Source: Acerihabitans arboris
GTDB taxonomy: Bacteria > Pseudomonadota > Gammaproteobacteria > Enterobacterales > Enterobacteriaceae
Length of the DNA stretch: 64,000 bases
Reading direction: 5' to 3'
NCBI RefSeq assembly: GCF_010131535.1
Contig: NZ_WUBS01000016.1
Span: 102,011 to 166,010 of the forward strand
Shown here: piece by piece, positions 59,124-64,000 of the stretch
Position numbering within the stretch: the first letter of the stretch is position 1
Layout of the letters: every line of letters starts with the position of its first letter
Notes under the pieces: generated by a model
Told to the model about the DNA's origin: nothing
Database searches by the model: none
What the model saw: only the letters and a program-made list of their open reading frames with translations
Program-made: the position numbers and the translations under genes

Positions 59124-60029
59124 TCATCGCTCCCTGGCGGCGGGTAACGCCGCGTAATCGGCCAGCATCTGGATAAAGGGCTGCGTCATAGGAGATGCTT
59201 CGCAGGCATGGCGATGGAGCAGCCAGGTTTTATTGGTTACCGCCTGGCCGTCCACGCTGATGGGCAACCGATAAAGCGCGTCCGGCAACGGCAGGTAGCT
59301 GGAGATAATGGCATAACCCAAACCCTGGTTGACCATCGCCAGGCAAACTTCCAGCTTGTCCACCGTCATGGCGATGCGCGGCGCAAGGGAAAAATTGGCA
59401 TTCCACCAACGCTCAATCAGCTGCGTGATATGCGGTCCATGATTAATTTTAATCTGCGGCAGATGAGGTAACAGGCCGAAATTAATTTCATGCTGGCTGA
59501 CCAGGTAATAATAGTCCTCATCGACCAGCTGCTTGCCCTCTTTCCAGTTAAAATCATCTTTCACCAGGGCCAGATGAATATCATCGCGCTGTAGCCGCTG
59601 GAAAATTTCCTCGCTATAACCGCTGATAAGGTTAATGCTGACGCCGGGATATTGCTGGCGAAAACGCGCCAGCAGCGCGGGCAGGCGGTACGCGGCGTAG
59701 TTACTCGACACCCCGATGCGGATCTCACCTTGCTGCTGCTCATCCAGGCTATGCAGGTTGATTTTCAGCTGTTGCATATCCCTTAGCACCTTATCGGCAT
59801 GGCTGGCCAGGAACTCCCCCTGCGCGCTGAAGGCCAGGCCTTTGCTATTCTCGTCAAACAGCTGTATCGCCAGCTTGCGCTCGATTTGTTTTAAGCGGTA
59901 ACTCAGCGCGGGCTGCGAGGTATATAACTGTTCAGCGGCGCGGGTGATATTTTTATGGTGGTAAACGGCCCGGATAATAAGCCAGTCTTTTTCATTCACG
60001 GCCGGTGTCCATTCTAATGAGTCAGCCAC
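59124..60029 (-). CDS. LysR family transcriptional regulator
   Basis: 301 residues. The winged helix-turn-helix follows a short N-terminal extension (about 14-72: NITRAAEQLYTSQPALSYRLKQIERKL). The LysR substrate-binding domain follows (EIRIGVSSNYAAYRLPALLARF near residue 100). It likely regulates the divergent operon (M20 hydrolase, binding protein, M28-like peptidase) 131 bp away. The inducer is unknown; perhaps a peptide or acyl-amino acid. Confidence 0.9.
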   Translation of the reverse strand: MADSLEWTPAVNEKDWLIIRAVYHHKNITRAAEQLYTSQPALSYRLKQIERKLAIQLFDENSKGLAFSAQGEFLASHADKVLRDMQQLKINLHSLDEQQQGEIRIGVSSNYAAYRLPALLARFRQQYPGVSINLISGYSEEIFQRLQRDDIHLALVKDDFNWKEGKQLVDEDYYYLVSQHEINFGLLPHLPQIKINHGPHITQLIERWWNANFSLAPRIAMTVDKLEVCLAMVNQGLGYAIISSYLPLPDALYRLPISVDGQAVTNKTWLLHRHACEASPMTQPFIQMLADYAALPAARER

Positions 60030-60160
60030 TATAAAATATTTTTTGGCTTAAGGATGCAAGTCATAAAAACACTCAATTGGGATTGTGGCGCAAAATCGCC
60101 TATATCTGCCTAATAAGATATTTTTATTCCGCCCAACAAGCACCAAAGCAGGGAAACAGC

Positions 60161-61366
60161 ATGCCAGATTGCACCAATAGTGATCAAAAGAATAAAATTA
60201 TTTATGCCATTGATGGGATGGCGCCCCAGTTAAAGCGGTTGGCTTTGCAAATCCATGGCAATCCGGAACTGAGCTTTGCGGAAACCCGGTCCGCCGCCGC
60301 GCTGATTGCGCCGCTGGAGAACGCGGGTTTTGTTATTGAACAACCCCTGGGCGGCTTGCCGACCGCGTTTCGCGCCACCTTTGACAGCGGCAAACCCGGC
60401 CCGACGGTGGCGCTGCTGGCCGAGTATGACGCATTGCCCGAGCTGGGGCACGCCTGCGGCCATAATCTTATCGGCACCGCCTCGGCGGCCGCCGCGCTGG
60501 CATTGAAGGCCGCCTGCCCTGGACTGTGCGGGCGCCTGCTGGTGATCGGCACCCCGGCGGAAGAAGAAGGCGGCGGCAAGATCATTCTCGCCGATCTGGG
60601 CATTTTTGACGCGGTGGACGCGGCGATGATGGTCCATCCGCGCGAGAAAACCATGGTAGTGCGCGGCGGGCTGGCCTGCGTGGATGCGGTATTTAAATTT
60701 TACGGCAAGGCGGCGCACGCCTCGTCGGCGCCGCAGAAAGGCATCAGCGCCCTGGACGCGGTGATCAATACGTTTGTCGGCATTAACGCCCTGCGGCAGT
60801 TCTTCACCGACGACGTGCGGGTACACGGCATTATTACCGACGGCGGCAGCGCCACCAATATCGTGCCGGCCTATGCCGAAGCCAAATTCCTGATGCGCGC
60901 GGCGACGGTTAACGGGCTGCGGCAGGTGCGGGAAAAAGTATTTGCGGCGGCTGAAGGCGCCGCCGCAATGAGCGGCGCCAGGCTTGAGATCGAGCAGGGC
61001 CTGACCTACGCCGAACGCAATAACAACCAAGCCCTGGCCAGGGGTTTTCAACGCAACCTTGAGCTGCTGGGTATCGCGGTGTTTGATCCGCCGGTAGCCG
61101 GCGGCATAGGTTCTTCCGATATCGGCAATGTCAGCCAGGTCACCGCGGCCATCCATCCGTATATCCGTATCGGCGATGTCTTCCCCCATACCCCGGAATT
61201 TGCCCAGGCTGCGGCCTCGCCCGCCGGTCTGGACGGCATGCTGCAGGCCGCCAAGGCGCTGGCGATGACGGCCTTTGACCTATGCCATGACGCAACGCTG
61301 CTGCGCGCGGTAAGGGATGAATTTTCACGCTGGAAGCTCGCCAACCAGGCCGGGCAGGAGAAATAA
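60161..61366 (+). CDS. M20 family amidohydrolase (HipO/AbgB/ACY1L2-like)
   Basis: 401 residues from ATG 60161, which has AGGGA upstream; the frame is open to 60077. Metal-site segments are GHACGHN (about 109-115), TPAEEEGGGK (about 148-157) and HPREK, with KAAHASSAPQKGISALDA in the dimerisation domain and PHTPEF near the end. The family cleaves N-acyl amino acids or N-aminoacyl conjugates. It is 2 nt from the binding-protein gene. No signal peptide. Confidence 0.88.
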   Translation: MPDCTNSDQKNKIIYAIDGMAPQLKRLALQIHGNPELSFAETRSAAALIAPLENAGFVIEQPLGGLPTAFRATFDSGKPGPTVALLAEYDALPELGHACGHNLIGTASAAAALALKAACPGLCGRLLVIGTPAEEEGGGKIILADLGIFDAVDAAMMVHPREKTMVVRGGLACVDAVFKFYGKAAHASSAPQKGISALDAVINTFVGINALRQFFTDDVRVHGIITDGGSATNIVPAYAEAKFLMRAATVNGLRQVREKVFAAAEGAAAMSGARLEIEQGLTYAERNNNQALARGFQRNLELLGIAVFDPPVAGGIGSSDIGNVSQVTAAIHPYIRIGDVFPHTPEFAQAAASPAGLDGMLQAAKALAMTAFDLCHDATLLRAVRDEFSRWKLANQAGQEK

Positions 61367-61368
61367 TC

Positions 61369-62172
61369 ATGAAAAAAATATGGACACTGGCGTTACTCGG
61401 TCTGGCCATGGGCTCAACGGCGGCGCAGGCCGCGGGGGAAACGGTACGTATCGGCGCCGACCTGACCTATCCACCGTTTCAGTATCGCGAAGCCGACGGC
61501 ACCCCGCGTGGATTTGAAATCGACATCACCAATGCGGTCTGCCAGGCGATGGCGGTAAAATGCCAATTCGTGGTCAGCAGCTTTGACGCGGAGATCCCCT
61601 CGCTGCTGGCGAAGAAAGTCGATGTTATTTCACCGCTCGGGGCGACGGAAAAACGCAGGAAGGCCATCGCCTTCAGCGATTTTGTTTACCATATTCCCAC
61701 CCGGCTGGTGGTGCGCAAGGGAAGCAATCTTCTCCCGGACGTCGCATCGCTACAGGGTAAACATATCGCCGTCCAGCAGGGCACGATCCAGGAAATGTAT
61801 GCCAATCAGTTCTGGGCATCCAAAGGCATCGATATCGTTCCTTACGCCGATCAGGACATGATCTACCAGGATCTGGCGGCGGGGCGGCTGGACGGCGCGT
61901 TAAGCCCGGCGGTTGCGGTCACCTATGGTTTCCTGAATAAACCGGAAGGGAAGGATTTCACCCTGACCGGCCCCGAAGTGCGGGATGATAAAATATTCAG
62001 CATCGGTTCAGCCTATGGTTTTCGCCAAGACGACGAAAAAATCAAAACGCTGTTGAATGAAGGGTTGGCCAAGATCAAGGCCGACGGCACCTGGGAAAAG
62101 ATCAAGCGTCAGTACTTTGGTGATATCGATTTGTCAGTACATCAACCGGAGCAGACCAATGCCGGTCAATGA
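61369..62172 (+). CDS. Amino-acid ABC-type periplasmic binding protein (ArgT/HisJ family), orphan
   Basis: 267 residues with a signal peptide cleaved after AAQA (about residue 22). The mature part opens with VRIGADLTYPPFQYREADGTPRGFEIDI, the SBP_bac_3 signature, and has SFDAEIPSLLAKKVDVI and the C-terminal GTWEKIKRQYFG. No permease or ATPase is encoded nearby. It may work with a transporter elsewhere, or be an enzyme-like member such as a cyclohexadienyl-dehydratase relative. Overlaps the next gene by 14 nt. Confidence 0.9.
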   Translation: MKKIWTLALLGLAMGSTAAQAAGETVRIGADLTYPPFQYREADGTPRGFEIDITNAVCQAMAVKCQFVVSSFDAEIPSLLAKKVDVISPLGATEKRRKAIAFSDFVYHIPTRLVVRKGSNLLPDVASLQGKHIAVQQGTIQEMYANQFWASKGIDIVPYADQDMIYQDLAAGRLDGALSPAVAVTYGFLNKPEGKDFTLTGPEVRDDKIFSIGSAYGFRQDDEKIKTLLNEGLAKIKADGTWEKIKRQYFGDIDLSVHQPEQTNAGQ

Positions 62173-63868
62173 GCCGCATGCCGGGACGCTATTGCCGCTG
62201 ATGGACGGCCTGTTGCGGCAGTTCTCGCTGCTGCACCGCTTATCCGGCAGCAGCGATGCCGAACGTTCGGCGGTCTATCTGGCGGACCTATTGCGCCATC
62301 ATGGCCTGGCGCCGCGCATTGAAAAATGCGCGTTATTGCTGAGCAATCCTGTCTCCGGCAGTCTGCAGTTGCCAGGTTTTCCGGCCTGGCGCTGTTCAGC
62401 CAAGACCCGTTCGTTTTCGGCCGGCTGTCCGCAGGGCGTGGACGCCCCGTTGTTTTACGATATGCGCTCCACCGACGATGTGCCGGATAATCAATTGGCG
62501 CAATGGTCCGCCCAGGTTAAAGGCAAGATTGTTATCGCCGACCAGGGTTTTGAGGATTATGTGCAGCGCCTGGATGCCGCCGGCGCGCTGGGTTTAATCC
62601 ATATCTGGTGGTCGGGCGAAACGGCATTACATGAGGAAACCGTCGGGCCGGTCTGGGGCACGCCGGTGCCCGACGATCGCCATCGTTACCCACGCCTGCC
62701 GGTGGTTTCGATTAACCGGCAGCAGGGACGCGAGCTGCTGGCGCTCTATCAACAGCACCCCGGCCCGCTCACCGCGCGGCTGCATACTGAACTGCAGGTC
62801 GCGGTTACCGAATGCAGCCTGCCGGTGGTGGAGATCGCCGGTAAGAGTGCGGAGTTTGTGCTGTTGTCTTCCCACTATGATTCCTGGCACGAAGGCGTGA
62901 CGGATAATGCCACCGGCAATGCGTTATGCCTGGCGATGGCCGTTCATTTCCATCAACATCGCCACGAGTTAAAACGCGGCCTGCGGATTGCCTGGTGGCC
63001 AGGCCACTCCAATGCCCGTTATGGCGGTTCGACCTGGTACGCCGACCGGTTTCGCCGTCAGTTGGCACAACATTGCGTGGCGCATATCAACGTCGATTCC
63101 CCCGGCTGTATGGAGGCGCTGCAAGTGGTGATCAACGCCAGCGGCGCCGAACAACCTGATTTCCTTAACCGCGCGGTACGACAGGTGACCGGACACCCGG
63201 CGCAGCGGATTACCCCATTGGGTAAAGGTGGCGATCAATCTTTTTGGGGCAGCGGTTTGCCGCTGCATTTTGCCCTGCGCGAGGAGCCGGTGAACAAAAA
63301 TACCCTATCGCCCGGCAGCGGTGGCGGCTGGTGGTGGCATACCGAAGCGGATACTTATGACAAGGTCGACCTGGATATCTTATGGCGCGACAGCCGGATC
63401 CATGGGTACTGGCTGGCGGAACTGCTGACCGCTGCGGCGTTGCCATTGGATCCGCTGGGCTATCGGGATCGGCTGTTTGAAGAAATGAGGGAATTACAGG
63501 ATAAACTGGATCCGGCGTTTGATCTGGGCCCGGTGCTGGACGCTATGACCGACCTGCAGGGCGATTTGCGGCGGGTGGTGTCTTTTTGGCAGTCTGATGC
63601 CCAGGCCTGGCAAGCGGCCATTGTTACGGTGCTGGCGCTGTGGCACCGTTTACGTTATAGCTCCACCGATGATTTCCATTACGATCTGAGTTATCACGGC
63701 GGCGCATTTCCCGGCCTGAGGATCCTCAAAGACCATGCCGCGCAGGCCACGCCCGAAACCTTCCTGATGATGACCACGCAATTCTATCGCCAGCGGGACC
63801 GGGCGCTGGATTTATTGGCGCGCAGCGCGCAGACGCTGCGTATGGCATTGCTGCGGGATCAGGCGTAG
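62159..63868 (+). CDS. M28-like zinc peptidase with PA-type insertion, catalytic Glu pair absent
   Basis: 569 residues. A PA-like domain is seen at about 115-175 (VKGKIVIADQGFEDYVQRLDAAGALGLIHIW). The M28 catalytic domain has metal ligands His239 (SSHYDSW), Asp249 (TDNATG), Asp313 (NVDSPG) and His394 (WHTEADTYDK). Where active M28 enzymes carry Glu-Glu (WDAEEFG-type), this one reads WWPGHSNARYGGSTWYAD. A helical C-terminal part follows, at about 430-569. No signal peptide. It may be a variant enzyme or a non-catalytic binder. Confidence 0.8.
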   Translation: MPVNEPHAGTLLPLMDGLLRQFSLLHRLSGSSDAERSAVYLADLLRHHGLAPRIEKCALLLSNPVSGSLQLPGFPAWRCSAKTRSFSAGCPQGVDAPLFYDMRSTDDVPDNQLAQWSAQVKGKIVIADQGFEDYVQRLDAAGALGLIHIWWSGETALHEETVGPVWGTPVPDDRHRYPRLPVVSINRQQGRELLALYQQHPGPLTARLHTELQVAVTECSLPVVEIAGKSAEFVLLSSHYDSWHEGVTDNATGNALCLAMAVHFHQHRHELKRGLRIAWWPGHSNARYGGSTWYADRFRRQLAQHCVAHINVDSPGCMEALQVVINASGAEQPDFLNRAVRQVTGHPAQRITPLGKGGDQSFWGSGLPLHFALREEPVNKNTLSPGSGGGWWWHTEADTYDKVDLDILWRDSRIHGYWLAELLTAAALPLDPLGYRDRLFEEMRELQDKLDPAFDLGPVLDAMTDLQGDLRRVVSFWQSDAQAWQAAIVTVLALWHRLRYSSTDDFHYDLSYHGGAFPGLRILKDHAAQATPETFLMMTTQFYRQRDRALDLLARSAQTLRMALLRDQA

Positions 63869-63893
63869 CAAAACCGCCCGTTCAGCACATATG

Positions 63894-63922
63894 AAAAAGC
63901 CCTCTGTTTCCACAGAGGGCTT
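63894..63922 (-). terminator. Intrinsic terminator of the rRNA operon
   Basis: GCCCTCTG (63899-63906) pairs with CAGAGGGC (63913-63920); the minus-strand product continues into five T. It lies 13 nt beyond the 5S rRNA 3' end. Confidence 0.88.
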
Positions 63923-63934
63923 CGTCATTATTGG

Positions 63935-64000
63935 ATGCCTGGCAGTTCCCTACTCTCGCATGGGGAGACCCCACACTACCATCGGCGCTACGGCGTTTCA
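63935..64000 (-). rRNA. rrf: 5S ribosomal RNA, 3' part (cut by window)
   Basis: The reverse complement reads TGAAACGCCGTAGCGCCGAT... to ...GGGAACTGCCAGGCAT, the conserved 3' half of enterobacterial 5S rRNA. About 66 of 120 nt are visible. Position beside metA matches E. coli rrnE, so 23S and 16S should lie to the right. Confidence 0.97.

Noticed and set aside
60230..61189. 319-codon minus-strand frame over the M20 hydrolase
   Set aside because: Antisense shadow. The plus-strand frame has full M20 metal motifs and a ribosome site.
1..64000. Insertion sequences, prophage genes, tRNA genes and CRISPR arrays
   Set aside because: No transposase, integrase, terminal inverted repeats, tRNA cloverleaf or repeat-spacer pattern was found on reading both strands.

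Overview
The window is a piece of a gammaproteobacterial chromosome, almost certainly Enterobacterales. Its backbone follows the Escherichia coli 91-92 min region nearly gene for gene: ssb/uvrA, yjbR-yjbQ, tyrB, alr, dnaB, qor, pspG, dusA, zur, yjbJ, lexA, dgkA, plsB, ubiA-ubiC, yjbEFGH, pgi, lysC, yjbB, metH, metA and an rRNA operon (rrnE-like, 5S end at the right edge). Proteins resemble the E. coli ones, but the DNA is GC-rich and several E. coli neighbours are missing (aphA, dinF, pepE, aceBAK). This fits a Sodalis- or Pectobacteriaceae-like enterobacterium. The genus is inference; I cannot fix it from sequence alone.

Layout. 1-4.05 kb: an ABC importer (permease and ATPase) coupled to a nitrilase-fold amidase and an ATZ/TRZ-type amidohydrolase, probably scavenging a nitrogen compound. 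4.2-7.9 kb: divergent ssb and uvrA with a LexA box. 7.96-17.4 kb: an accessory catabolic island (TenA-like, BtpA/SgcQ-like, PfkB kinase, ribose-type ABC transporter, LacI regulator, phosphotriesterase-family hydrolase, M20 hydrolase), inserted where E. coli has uvrA next to yjbR. 17.4-25.2 kb: core genes yjbR to dusA. 25.2-26.3 kb: an AT-rich insert with a LuxR-type regulator. 26.4-32.8 kb: zur to ubiC, with dinF lost. 33-40.9 kb: the yjbEFGH exopolysaccharide operon, pgi, and lysC behind a lysine riboswitch.

41-51 kb: yjbB, then a six-gene phosphonate/phosphoester-type uptake operon (binding protein, alkaline-phosphatase-superfamily enzyme, two permeases, ATPase, HAD phosphatase). A divergent GntR/UTRA regulator faces it, with a DasR-like operator in between. 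Next comes a tightly coupled four-gene operon: truncated class-III aminotransferase, zinc alcohol dehydrogenase, a 40-codon small gene, and a Dabb protein. 51.4-59 kb: metH, gntK (with GntR and CRP sites), edd without eda, and metA under four tandem met boxes. 59.1-63.9 kb: a LysR regulator divergent from an M20 amidohydrolase, an orphan amino-acid-type binding protein and an M28-like peptidase that lacks the usual Glu-Glu pair. The window ends in the rRNA terminator and part of 5S rRNA on the minus strand.

The best candidates for undescribed biology are the 7.96-17.4 kb island with its perfect palindromic operator and leader hairpin, the coupled four-gene operon with its small gene at 49.07-49.19 kb, and the orphan binding protein/peptidase operon next to the rRNA operon.
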